Below, piece by piece: positions 47,003 through 57,702 of a DNA stretch of 64,000 nt (the first letter of the stretch is position 1; the number at the start of each line of letters is the position of its first letter). The stretch comes from Thozetella sp. PMI_491 (taxonomy: Eukaryota > Ascomycota > Sordariomycetes > Chaetosphaeriales > Chaetosphaeriaceae): the NCBI GenBank assembly GCA_021432635.1, contig MU270024.1, positions 1 to 64,000 of the forward strand. The letters are read 5' to 3'. The notes beneath the pieces were generated by a model. That model saw only the letters and a list, made by a program, of their open reading frames with translations, was not told where the DNA came from and did no database searches. A program made the position numbers and the translations under genes.

Positions 47003-47419
47003 ATGAAGTTCAATCTCCTTGCCCTCGTCCTCTCGGCTCAGGCCGCCGGCACCCTCGCTACCGTATTGGATGCGGCCGCATACTGCGGAGACCTTGGCGT
47101 GATGGAAGCCCCCGATACTTTGCCGAATGGTGTTATGGCCGCAAATATCCGCAAATGCGCTGCGCATCCCGTGGCGATCGAAAGCGTCAAACAGGATGGC
47201 AGCAGGCTGGAGCTTCGATCTTGCGATACTTCAACCCCCTACGGCTGCTCGAAGGGTTATTGCTGGAAGAGGTGCGGCGCTAGCGGGGAGTGGTGCTGGA
47301 CGGCTAGCAACAAAGGTTTTGGCGACTGGTGGACGTGCACAACCTGGGAGCAGTGTCACATGGATCAGGCCTACAGCTGTGGGGAGAATTGCGGTAACGC
47401 ATGTGGCTGCTCTTGCTGA
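47003..47419 (+). CDS. IDI-2-like Cys-rich secreted protein
   Basis: Single exon, 138 residues; the ATG at 47003 opens a signal peptide (MKFNLLALVLSAQAAGTLA). The mature protein starts with the block YCGDLGVM, followed by NIRKCAAHP. The cysteine-rich C-terminal half carries the segment PYGCSKGYCWKRCGASGEWCW and a terminal CGENCGNACGCSC. This order of blocks matches fungal secreted proteins related to IDI-2, a small protein induced during heterokaryon incompatibility in Podospora. About 14 cysteines, mostly in the last 75 residues, suggest a disulfide-rich extracellular fold. The molecular function is unknown; antimicrobial or effector-like roles are only speculative. It stands alone, with no close same-strand partner. 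Confidence 0.72.
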   Translation: MKFNLLALVLSAQAAGTLATVLDAAAYCGDLGVMEAPDTLPNGVMAANIRKCAAHPVAIESVKQDGSRLELRSCDTSTPYGCSKGYCWKRCGASGEWCWTASNKGFGDWWTCTTWEQCHMDQAYSCGENCGNACGCSC

Positions 47420-47719
47420 GGTTCATCTGCGAAACCTGCGGCTGCCTGTTCCTTATTCTACGCAGAACCCAAAATAAACGGTACCCGAGATAATTAAATG
47501 CACTGTTGAAAAGAAGGACACACTGGAGGTACTGGTGGCCCGGAGAGCACTGGCGATGTCCAAATCCTGTGAGCAGCATCGCAGAGGCTTTACGTCAGTA
47601 GGTAGCGAAAAGGAGTAAAGACTATGGATGAGACTACTGCTATGCGCTAACAGGGGAGGTGGGATTTGAGGTGGTTGAGCTGTTTGCCTGGGCTTTTTGA
47701 CTTGAGACACGGTCGAGGG

Positions 47720-47741
47720 AAAAAAAAAAAAAAAAAAAAAA
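47720..47741 (+). repeat. Poly-A run
   Basis: Uninterrupted run of about 22 A. It could be a slippage-prone homopolymer or the tail of an old retroposed transcript; no gene body is recognised next to it. Confidence 0.8.
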
Positions 47742-49817
47742 CAGACGGCAGCAGGCTCAATGTCTTTGATGGTTTCTATGTTTCCTTATGGCGAAAATGA
47801 GAGGTACTAGCACCTACCTAGAGTGCCGCGAATGGACCCTGTAGTGCTGCAAACTCTTCCATGATTTCACTATACCTATTTCTAGCTCATGCGTGTTAGT
47901 CAGAACCAACCCTCAGTCGTGATGTCGCCAATCTGTTCATCAATTTACATTCCGTGTCTAGAAGGATCCTGAAGTTGCTATGTGAGGAGCGCCCGCTGAA
48001 AGATTGTGTCAGCTTCTTTGCACTAGATGTGGCATAATTAGGAGGGCTGCAACAAGACGACGTGTCTAGTGCGGGGGATGACGCCAACAGCGCAAGTGGC
48101 AGCGTTGGCCCACGCGGCAGGGACCAGGACGCTCATGTCGCGTCAGGGCGCCACATCATTCCGCCCGGTGTCTTATGGTAGAACATCTAGCCCGCAGACG
48201 GCCAGTGGAACTAGAATACTGAGAAAGATTAACAATCAGAAGAACTTGCGAGGGGCTTGAGTAGGGTTGAATGCTCAGGGGATCATTTGTCGATCCGGAA
48301 AGACGGTTCAACGTGCCTGGTTAGTGTTCGCTACACGGGAAGAGAAAATTTTACTTCTCTTGCAGTTGAAATCTTGTAGTTGAAGCTAAGGTTACGAAAT
48401 TCTTCAATTAATAAATGGCACGGTTCCTTCAACTGGGCCCTAGAGTATCCCGCCTAATCGTGCAATAGGTGTTAGCCAGGCAACACACGCGTAAAAGCAG
48501 GGAAAACAGTGTCGAATATCCGGACATCGCCGGAAACCACGGCCAAGGCCTCCTCGAGCGGCATCCAAATTCTCCGCGCCGGCTTCCAAATTCTCCGCGC
48601 AGACTCTCCCACCATCGCGCCGCGACCCTGCGCGAGGCCTTGGTGACGAGCGCCAAGTGGCCGAAACGGAGTGGATGTCTTTACCACACCAGTTATCCGT
48701 ACTTCCCGCCACTTTAGCGTACCATTCTGAGCGAGATAATGATAACATGGACGAATAACGTAACAATAGAGCAAACTTGTGCCCCCCCCTGCCCCCCTGT
48801 CGGCAATTGTGAGGCTCGTCCTCTTTTCGCGGCGTTTTGTAGTTTAGAGTTTAGTGGCGCGCATCTGCCGGAACGAGTTCGATCTAGAACATAAATACTT
48901 TGGCTAACGTGAGAGTATTGACTGTTACGGGACAATATTCTGTTGCATTCGGCAGAACACCTCGCCTATCTCTTCCTTAAAACGGTAGCGAGCATAGTGC
49001 CAACAAAGGGGGGTGCACGATTTTCTATGGTACCTTCCATTTTAGGCCATGTAGCAGCCAAGGCTTATAGCGCATACCACACACCTTGGCAACTTACTAT
49101 GTAACCCGGAACGGAACCTGTGAAGGAGTAAACGGACAGAACTTGGGGTACAGGCAGGGCATGCCCATCAGCTGCCAAGAGATAGGGTTACTGTGGTTGA
49201 AAGCTTGGCTGTCCCAGCCAAACTCTAATAGCTGTAGAAATTGAACGCCGAGAACCCTCTTTCCTATTACCCTCACCGTTTCCCGAACACGTGCCTTCTA
49301 CATAAGGCTTGCACCCCGATGTTTCCGCGGCCTATCTTTGCCTTCCTAATACTCTCAGCCTGTCAACGATTATGCCGGCCTGAAGAGAGGGCCGAGCGAG
49401 CACGCGGCGAGTGGTAGTCGCCTAACCATTCGGCGTCGTAGATCTTCGCATTATTGTCCTAGTTCTTTTCCGAGTTCCTGGCCTAGTAAAATGGGGATGC
49501 ATACCACTACCGGCCGCTGACGAAGCACCCATTACACAGGAGTATTGCCGGCAGCTAGAGGATTGCAAGGTTCTCCACAAAGCTAGAACCACATGGTCAC
49601 TGGTGGCTGAAATCCACGTGAGGTTACCTGCTAGTGCCGGCTGCGTGCGACCCGAACCTCGCGGGGCGAAGCCATCAATTGCCCAATCTATAGACCAGAA
49701 ATGGGACGGGCCAGGCCGATTTGCCGAGTTCGAAGATATGGCCGATCCAAGCCAATATTCTAGGCCTGACTTAGCATATGGACCGAGTTGTGCCGGCCTG
49801 GAGTTACCGCGCCTCGT

Positions 49818-49940
49818 CTATCAAAAGCTCCCGTCCAATTGACGGTAGAAAGCTACCGGACTTAGGTGCCAGTTGCCAGAAAGAGGACAAGTGTCTGACT
49901 GAAAAGAGGAAAGATCATCTATCAAAAGCTCCCGTCCAAT
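49818..49940 (+). repeat. 22-nt direct repeat, two copies
   Basis: CTATCAAAAGCTCCCGTCCA(AT) occurs exactly at 49818-49839 and again at 49919-49940, 101 nt apart. It lies 420-540 nt upstream of the protease gene. Confidence 0.8.
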
Positions 49941-50006
49941 CCCTCTCTCCCCACTTCCTCCCTCCCACCAGGTTATGTGCCATCGCATCGCGCAGGGATA
50001 TTCGCA

Positions 50007-50140
50007 GTCTTCAAAGATGCCTTTTGAGGATTGCCTAGCCGATCCTGCTGTAACATCGTGGGGTGGATGTCTTCTGAAGTGCCTTTTGAGGATTACACTG
50101 GCGATATTATTGAAACCTGCGGTAACGTCGCGGGGCGGAT
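50007..50140 (+). repeat. Imperfect tandem duplication in protease promoter
   Basis: Two diverged units of about 62 and 72 nt (50007-50068 and 50069-50140) share GTCTTC, TGCCTTTTGAGGATT, a CTG(C)-GTAACRTCG core and GGGGYGGAT. They lie 220-350 nt before the protease ATG, a usual place for upstream activating sites. Confidence 0.6.
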
Positions 50141-50229
50141 TAGGGGCGGATTGGGAAGGAGAAAGGGCTCTGTTCTGGATAGTGACAACAGGAGCGTGAT
50201 GCAAGTCATGATACTAGAGCTAGGACAAG

Positions 50230-50236
50230 TATAAAT
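50230..50236 (+). promoter_or_regulatory. Putative TATA box of the S1 protease gene
   Basis: TATAAAT lies about 130 nt upstream of the ATG at 50361, within the normal range for fungal promoters. Assigned by sequence and position only. Confidence 0.5.
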
Positions 50237-50360
50237 GAGGACGCACATTCTAATCTAGTCTGGCAGTTCGCTGAAGCATCTTGGACTCATCCTGCTTACT
50301 GTCTGGCTTACACAACCTTAACGCCTTTTTCTCCCACTTGTTGTCTTCAGAACTCTAGAC

Positions 50361-51500
50361 ATGGAGCTCTCCCGCTTCCTCGCCTTCTTGGCAGCCGTCT
50401 TGCCCCTTGCGTACGGTGCTCCCACGCAGACCACAACCAGCCTCCACCCCAAGATCCTGGCCGCCATGAAGCGGGACTTGGGGCTGGACGCCGAGCAGGC
50501 CACTGCTCGTGTCGCCCGGGATCTGTGGGCCACCGATGTCATCGAGCAGCTGCGCAGCTCTGCGGGTGACTCGTTCGCCGGTGCTTGGATCGCCGAGGAC
50601 GGCACTACGCTAAATATCGGCGTCACTGACCCAGCCTTGGCCACCGAGGTGACTGCTGCTGGCGCCACGCCGGCTATCATGGCCAACAGCCTCTCCAAGC
50701 TTGAAGAGGCCAAGCTGGCACTTGACAATCTGGACATCGACCAACTCACCACCCGCGATACGGGCTCGGCCGACTCGGGCGTCGCGGCGTATTACGTCGA
50801 CATTGCCGCCAACAAGCTCGTCCTAGAGGCACTCGCTGGCAGTACGACCCACGCTGAGGCGCTGGCCGCGCAGGTCGGGCTCGTTGCATCCGAGTTCGAG
50901 GTGCGGACAGTTGAGACGATGCCGACCACCTTCGCCACGGTCCTCGGTGGTGATGCCTACATCATCGCGCAAAGGGCTCGGTGCTCCATCGGCTTCTCGG
51001 TGACAACTGGCTTCGTTTCGGCTGGCCACTGTGGCAGCGCAGGTAATTCTGTCACAACCAGCAGCGGTGCTTCGCTTGGAACCTTCTCAGCTTCGGTCTT
51101 CCCAGGCAGCGCCGACATGAGTTACATCCGCACTGTCAGCGGAACCACCCTCTTGGGCTACATCGACGGCTACGGCCAGGGTAACCTGCCCGTGTCGGGC
51201 AGCACCGCGGCCGCCACCGGAGCCAGTATCTGCCGGTCCGGCTCCACCACCGGTGTCCACTGTGGCACAGTCCGCGCCCTGGGTGCGACGGTCAACTACG
51301 CCGAAGGACGTGTCACCGGGCTCACCCAAACCAGTGTGTGCGCCGAGCCTGGTGACTCGGGCGGCTCCTTTTACTCCGGTGCCCAGGCCCAGGGGGTCAC
51401 CTCAGGAGGCTCCGGCGACTGCACCAGCGGCGGCACAACCTACTTCCAGCCTGTCAACGAAATTCTGTCAACCTACGGCCTCACGTTGGTTAAGGCTTGA
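50361..51500 (+). CDS. Secreted alpha-lytic/streptogrisin-type serine protease
   Basis: Intronless, GC-rich gene of 379 residues. A signal peptide (about 1-19) and a prodomain of about 170 residues are followed by the mature protease from about residue 190. The chymotrypsin-like triad is His223 (GFVSAGHCG), Asp252 (PGSADMSYI) and Ser333 (CAEPGDSGGSFY). The block RCSIGFSVTTGFVSAGHCG and the disulfide pattern match bacterial alpha-lytic/streptogrisin proteases and their fungal relatives. The fungal branch is known to be of likely actinobacterial origin by lateral transfer. The lack of introns and the GC-rich codon use, unlike most neighbours, agree with that history. The enzyme is self-processing and acts outside the cell. 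The promoter carries duplicated blocks and a TATA box. Confidence 0.93.
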   Translation: MELSRFLAFLAAVLPLAYGAPTQTTTSLHPKILAAMKRDLGLDAEQATARVARDLWATDVIEQLRSSAGDSFAGAWIAEDGTTLNIGVTDPALATEVTAAGATPAIMANSLSKLEEAKLALDNLDIDQLTTRDTGSADSGVAAYYVDIAANKLVLEALAGSTTHAEALAAQVGLVASEFEVRTVETMPTTFATVLGGDAYIIAQRARCSIGFSVTTGFVSAGHCGSAGNSVTTSSGASLGTFSASVFPGSADMSYIRTVSGTTLLGYIDGYGQGNLPVSGSTAAATGASICRSGSTTGVHCGTVRALGATVNYAEGRVTGLTQTSVCAEPGDSGGSFYSGAQAQGVTSGGSGDCTSGGTTYFQPVNEILSTYGLTLVKA

Positions 51501-53907
51501 TTATACAGATGTCAGGACCGTCTCCACCAGCTGAGCTGAGGTGGATCTTTGAAGTGTTTGGACTTTGCAGAGAGACAACCAGGAACTTGTCAGTGAAGCA
51601 CAACTAGCAGGCCCGAGGCGAGTGAATAGCACTTTCTGTATATACAGAGTAGTTCAACAAGTATTTCAACATGTCGGGCCTCAGGTCCTTAAGTTTCCGA
51701 GCTTTGTCCTCTCAAAAATTTCCCTTCTCTCCTCTCTTCCTTATGCTACTGACAAGAAACCATGCCGTACTATTGATTGCGTTTTCTCGTCAACTGCATT
51801 TGTCCTGACATCTCTACTCCTCATGCGGCACTGAAACCTACCAAAAATTGATTGCAAAGTCATCTGGCCATTCCACCTAATGATTCAGATATGTCCTGCA
51901 TTGGCTTCCCTGTAGATTGCCCGTCGGTGCCTAATCACGTGATTGGGGAATAATACTCTGGTATATTTGACTTTGGCGGAAGAGAACAGAATACTACTCT
52001 CTGCTAAGGATGATATAACACCCCTAAATGTCTATATCTGTAAGTAGCGGCGATAAAATAGTTGAACCGTGCTTATATGCACGGGTATATGGTGCATGCT
52101 CCTGAAGCCATCACTTACTAATATATGCCTATCGATTACTCTTGAAAAGATATCGTTGTCGTTGCGCTCAGATGCGCGATGCTGAAATCGACTGCGTCGT
52201 ACCCTTACGGTACCGCAGTCCTAAATATGTGCGTTGTACTTACCACGTGCGGGCAGAACCATATTTAGATGGAGGCTGTGCTATAACATCCCAGTTTGCA
52301 TCGCACTTAAAAGAGTTTGCACTTCACGGAAAGCCGGCTTCGAGACAGGTATTCCTAAAGAGACCGCTCTGTGCCACATCTAAGTTCAAAGACCCTACCA
52401 AGTGCTATTGACTCGGTACTTAGATAAAAACCACTCAATTCCACGATAAAATCAGTGCCGCCTTTAGACGTCTCACTGCTTACCAGATTCAACTCCCAAG
52501 GCCGGGCTATTTAGGACATTGCTTATAGTCCTTTTTCTTCAACCGGTTGATCGGCTTCCTAGGCCTCTTGGCGTCGCAGCCTAATTCATGCTCGGTATTT
52601 GCGTGTAACATATCTATCTGCACGAAACGGGCCTTGACCACAGTTGCAACAGGAATGAACTAGCTGCCGTCTCCTGGCGGAGGGCTGAGCATGTTTCTTA
52701 CGGAAGGTTTTCAAAGCTTCGTCATCCTTAAGATCTTTGCTTTCGTACCCCCCCTGCCGTGTCATCATAGCTCGCTTCATCATTTTTATGCGGCAATGGA
52801 TGGTAGGTGAGATTGTATTTTGGGCAGGTAATTCTTGGACTGGGTTCGGTTAGACCCGAATTTACCTCACAACTTGGTCTTGGGCATACCCCGACGGTAT
52901 ACTTAGCAGCAATAGCTTTGGTGGAAATCGATAGTTCGCATAGGGGGTAATATTGCCGTAGCATTACGTAACGTCCGCCAGGATGGCTGAGAAATTGTCT
53001 TTAGGGGGACAAACCACAGGTCTGTAGGATCTTTGGCGAGTATTCTAGACCCGAAAAAAAGATGAAATTTACTGACCAGTATTTATAAATTACATGTAGA
53101 GTATATCCCCTCCCAAAAACATCCTCAAAGTTGATACTGTCAGAAACAAGATAGAATGGGTCCCGGCGAAACATTGCATTGACCGTTTCCGAAAAGGCGA
53201 GAAAGAGTGAGAGCAGGAGACCGGCTCCACAAACCAGTTCTTTCAAATTTCTTGAAATTGCTAGTCGCTTAGACCTTCAAGTTAGTAATTGCGCCTTGAT
53301 GAAAAACAGAAACTAGCTCACCGTCTATGCAAAAGCAATATCATAGTACCCTGCTCCTGCCGGTGTATGAGAGGATCCTCGGGGCCGTTTTCATTGATTG
53401 GGACTGCTTCTGAGCATCCTAGGAGGTCATCTCCGATCGAAAGTGATGGAAGGCGCTCGATATTTCCAGACCCTCTTAGGCGCGGCAAAAGTCTGGGGGT
53501 GGCAGTAGTATCGTTGTGGGCGTCAAGTTTTGAACTAAGACACGATTTTCGGGTTTCTAGCACATCCAAAAAAGCACTCAGACAAAGTGTGAGGTGCCAG
53601 CCAGCGTGGCGGATGTAAGACTACAATACAAACTGGGTTTACTACATGAAAGTCTTTTTATTTTGCACGAATGCTCTATAGTTTTTAGAAGCACTCTGCA
53701 TAAGTGTATAAACATAGTACTTCATGTTAGCCCCACCCTTCTTATGCAACCCGGGGTCATCACCCTAGCTGGCCCATTAGTCGTTGATCAAAAAATTAAA
53801 CTGATTTATCATCAATACCTAATTAATAAGCATGCACACCACCAGAATGCAGCCGACGACTGGGCACTAGCGCAATATCCGAAGAATTTTACCAAAACAC
53901 CTCTACT
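51501..53907. other. 2.4-kb gene-free stretch
   Basis: Only short frames without domain signatures occur. A plus-strand frame at 52142-52411 and a minus-strand frame at 53001-53246 were examined and not accepted. No repeat or RNA is recognised. Confidence 0.45.
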
Positions 53908-55769
53908 ATGGATGGGCCACCCGAGGACTCCCATACTTCTATGGCGCTTGAAGGCATGGGGACCGGCTACCCTGGTTCTCACTGCCCATTATGCAACAAA
54001 TACTTTCAACAAGGTGGGATTCAAGTACACTTCCTGCTTTTCTGGAATTGCCAGTGTCCACAGGTGTCCCTCAGTATATATATCTGATCGGTTCCTATAG
54101 AAACCTCCTACATTCGTCACATTGAATACTGTCGACGAAGAGCCGCCCGTGGTGAATCACCCAGGCAGAGTGCTTGCCGTAGGTGTAGTAGAGCCAAAAT
54201 TAAATGTGACTTTAAGTCCCCATGCTCAGCATGCACCGCGAAGAGAGTAATATGCAGCAATAGAAAGGCAATCCATATATCTCCAAGCCGCGATGGAATG
54301 GGCAATGAGGCAACATCAACAGCTGACACTGATTTGGGCTTTCGAATCCAACCAAGCGTTGCGAATGATTCACCACCTGCTGTCCATTCTCCAAGTCCAA
54401 GTCTTCAGCTTCTTGCACCGGAAAGCCTCTACAATTTTAATACCTTACACTCAAACGAGCTCGCTCTCTTTTCCACCAATTTTGATCAGGTCTTGCTCAA
54501 CGATGATGCTGGCATAGATATGAGGAGTGGCATGCTCGGCGCCTTCACACCCAGTGTATTTCCGCTACTCGAAGATCTCAACCGTGGGTCATCGCTACAG
54601 CAGGCGCCTCTGGAACTGGCATCAGCGGCCACAAGTCACCACGCACTAGACTTAGCTCGCCAATCCTTCGTTGCCGTTCCTCGAGATCGCACCGCCAAGT
54701 TGCCCTCTGATGGATGCCGGAGGTTTATAGCCTCCATCCTTCGTACCTACCCCCAAATGATGGCCGGCCCCAGCACACTCCCCCCCTTCATTCACCCATT
54801 GAGCTGCGGATTTGCTGTAGAGCTCAGTGGTAGTAGATCACGTTGGAATAAGAATATAGTCGACATGACGTTGGAATTGCCATCAGCGGAGATTCTCGCA
54901 AACTGCATCAGCATTTCACAGATGTTCGTCGCGTGGACGCCTATGTCGGACAAAATGCTTTGGCGCACATTACAAGCTGAACAGCGACGACTACTAGATG
55001 AAGTAAGTAATGGGCAGCAACTAGATAGTTTTCTTTTCACGGGTTGCTCTTTCTAATGCATTTTCACGCAGCTACCCTTGCTGTCCAAGTCCGAAGTGCT
55101 GGCCGCTACTCAGGCAACGCTACTCTATCTTATCATGGGCGTCATCCATTCGGGCCCAGGCTACCTGGTCGGAGACAAGCCTTCGCTACATATCCTTGCA
55201 GTAAGCAAACTCACCCACAACTGGCCATGCTATACCTCTGATATTCTCCATTACAGGACCTATCCAATCGCTTCGCAGAGGTTTGTCCCGGCCCGTTCAG
55301 CCTGGTGGATATGGAACAGCCTGAGGTTGACTGGAGGGACTGGATACTTGAGGAGAGTAGAAGACGGTAAGGACCCGTATTTTGCGCGCGAGATTAACTT
55401 TTCTTGGCGTTCAAACTCAGTTTGATGACTGACGGCCGCAGTGTCGGTGTGTTGTGCTACCTTTTGGGTGTTGTCGCTGGGAACTCAAAATGCAGAAGCG
55501 TCGACCCACGGGTCCTTCCTTTGCCAAGTCATCGGGACCTGTGGGAAGCTAATAGCCATCGTGAATGGGAAGCGAAATATTTTAGCATCTGGTCTGAACT
55601 TAAAGCCAACCGTGCGGGTCGGCTGTGTACGGTGGGAGATCTCATCGCCGCGCAACAAAATGTGATGCTGCAAGGCGGCGCAGGCGGCGATCTTGCTCGT
55701 CTCGATGCGTGGAATGCTGGTGTGGATGGGCTTGGCATGATGCTTACAGCTGTCACCGCAGCTGTGTAG
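53908..55769 (+). CDS. Dual-finger (C2HC + Zn2Cys6) regulator, RegA-like
   Basis: Five exons: 53908-54013, 54101-55002, 55072-55200, 55257-55366 and 55442-55769; introns 87, 69, 56 and 75 nt; 524 residues. A C-x2-C-x12-H-x3-C finger (C26, C29, H42, C46; HCPLCNKYFQQ-ETSYIRHIEYC) is followed after 14 residues by a binuclear cluster C61, C64, C71, C77, C80, C87 (ACRRCSRAKIKCDFKSPCSAC ... C). The C-terminal region has PLLSKSEVLAATQATLLYLIMG, VDWRDWILEESRRR and LPLPSHRDLWEANSHREWE, shared in pattern with the gene at 40890-42530. Intron 1 cuts the finger at the same codon position and phase as in that gene. It is a nuclear regulator of unknown targets; the nearest downstream gene on the same strand is the enoyl reductase at 56569. 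Confidence 0.87.
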
Positions 55770-56568
55770 CGTAGTCGAGTTGGGGTGTAGAAACGGCTCC
55801 TTTTGGTACTTGAGACATCGTACGATCAGAGACCTTATAGAAGAGCATTTGAGCAGCTCGTTACGGATTGAAGCTATTTTAGTATAGGTATGAACACTAG
55901 AGTGAGCTTCATGACCATCCCCAGGCGCCGTACAAACCTTTTGACACTCCGCCTCAATCTTTGGTCGCTGTGATCTTGTTCAAGCTCTACTGAATTGCGT
56001 CTTTAGCATCTTTTGCCAACAAGCAGGTTAAGGAGGTATAGTCGTTTCATCATAGTTACCGTTACTGTGACTTCTCACCTCGAGTTCGCTTTCGAAGAAA
56101 CTGCTCCTCCACGATCCTATATGTGACCACATTTGGTAGTTTTTGTCGTACTTACCAACTCACTGTGGATCCTTCGGCCAATTGGCCGGACTATCCAAGA
56201 AAGGAATAGTGCTTGGCTGGGGTTTTTATTCAACCACTGCACTAACAGCGCCGATTCTGGGCGTTCTCCCGTCCAGACCTCTCTAAGCAAGCGGCGTACG
56301 GGCAATTCGCCGAGATGGGCTATTGTAAATAGACAACATGACAAATGAGCATCGTGAAAACAAGGTTTGCATTTGTCAGACTGCGGGTGGTTTATCACAA
56401 TGGAAACAGCCTTTCCAGATTGCGAGACAGTGGCATATAAATACACCTGTTGTGACTTAGGTCGGACTTTTACAACAGATCATCACACCGATCCTCAGAC
56501 CTAATCATCAAATAAACCATCAAAACGCTTCTATTCTCTTAAAATCTCAACTTTATAACCCGAGCATC
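55770..56568. other. Intergenic, regulator to enoyl reductase
   Basis: About 800 nt. It ends in an A/C-rich leader (AATCATCAAATAAACCATC...) typical of a fungal 5' UTR. No gene is supported. Confidence 0.4.
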
Positions 56569-57702
56569 ATGTATACTCCGACTGTCAACCGGGCTGCTGT
56601 CCTTGAAGCTCTTGCCACGGATGTCGTTATCAAGGAGCGTGACGTACCAACTCCTGGCCCCGGAGAGTTGCTCATCAAGAACCATGCAATCGCGATCAAT
56701 CCAGTCGATTGGAAAAGACAGGCATGGGGCTACGCCGTCAGCTCCTACCCAGTGGTTCTAGGCAGCGGTAAGTTATTGAGGGAGAGCTATAAGGCGTCAC
56801 TCGATTGGGTCAAATAACAATTTCTCTAATATTACTGTGTAGATATCTCCGGCGTTATTGTCTCGGTTGGCCCTTCTGTGACCGGATTCGCAGAAGGCGA
56901 CAGGATCATCGCCTTTGCACATGCCTTCGTTTCAGGAGATAACAGCCATGGTGCCTACCAGAACTACACCATTGTGAGGGCGATTCAAGTGACGAAACTA
57001 CCCTCGTCGATGGGGTTCGAAGAGGGAGCAGTCCTGCCACTCGCAGCAGCTACCAGCACTATGAGTCTTGTCCACGTTCTTGGCTTGCCCCGTCCGACAC
57101 TAGAAGAGCCGACTTCTTCGAGCAACACTTCGGCCACTATTTTGATTTGGGGCGGCGCCTCGTCTTGTGGGTCTCTAGCGATTCAGCTTGCCCGTCTTGC
57201 CGGGCTCACCATCTTCACTACTGCAAGCAAACAGCACCACGACTACCTTCGCTCCTTGGGAGCAGCTGTTGTTGTTGACTACCACTCGCCCACTGCTGTC
57301 AAAGACCTGGTCACAGCCGCGGAGCAGTCTGGCCGGCCAATCGCGTATGCATTGGATACGGTTGCGTCGGCCGATACCATAGCTGCCACTCTGGATGTGC
57401 TGGAACAGTCCAAGGGCACCGAAGAACCCAAATTTGCATCGCTGCTCCCGGCGCCCGAGGATCTCGTCACTTCCAGCGCTATCAATCCGATCTTTGTACC
57501 GGCCGAGCTGATCCTTACGGACAAGCAGGACCTGTGCGCCTGGCTGTTTAATGATCTCCTTACCAATGGCTTGGAGCGCAAAGCAATTGTGCCAACGCCT
57601 AAGGTGCGAATTGCTGGCTACGGCATCGAGTCATTGCAGCAGGCCATGAACACGCTGAAAGATGGAGTCAGTGGTGAGAAGCTTGTTGTCAAGCTGGAGT
57701 AA
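56569..57702 (+). CDS. ToxD/LovC-like medium-chain enoyl reductase
   Basis: Two exons, 56569-56767 and 56843-57702, around a 75-nt intron (donor GTAAGT, acceptor TGTAG); 352 residues. It has the zinc-free medium-chain dehydrogenase pattern: N-terminal catalytic domain with PGPGELLIKNHAIAINPVDWK, GSDISGVIVSVG at the splice junction and EEGAVLPLAA, then the NADPH-binding turn ILIWGGASSCGSLAIQLARLAG and the C-terminal PTPKVRIAGYGIESLQQAMN. Such proteins are NADPH enoyl reductases or quinone oxidoreductases, and the ToxD/LovC group acts in trans with polyketide synthases. No synthase is present in the window, so the partner is unknown. The L-lactate dehydrogenase follows on the same strand about 900 nt away. 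Confidence 0.9.

Larger units (their letters stand above)
47420..50360. other. 2.9-kb gene-free stretch with repeats
   Basis: Contains a 22-nt poly-A run, a short direct repeat (TCCAAATTCTCCGCGC at 48564 and 48585) and the repeats upstream of the protease annotated below. A plus-strand frame around 47910-48030 reads plausibly for about 40 codons, but has stops on both sides and no known domain. Confidence 0.45.

Noticed and set aside
47910-48030. Plus-strand segment reading plausibly as protein for about 40 codons
   Set aside because: Stops on both sides, no splice context and no known family.
48440-48774. Overlapping open frames on both strands in a GC-rich patch
   Set aside because: GC-rich sequence opens frames by chance; no domain, and a short direct repeat explains part of the pattern.
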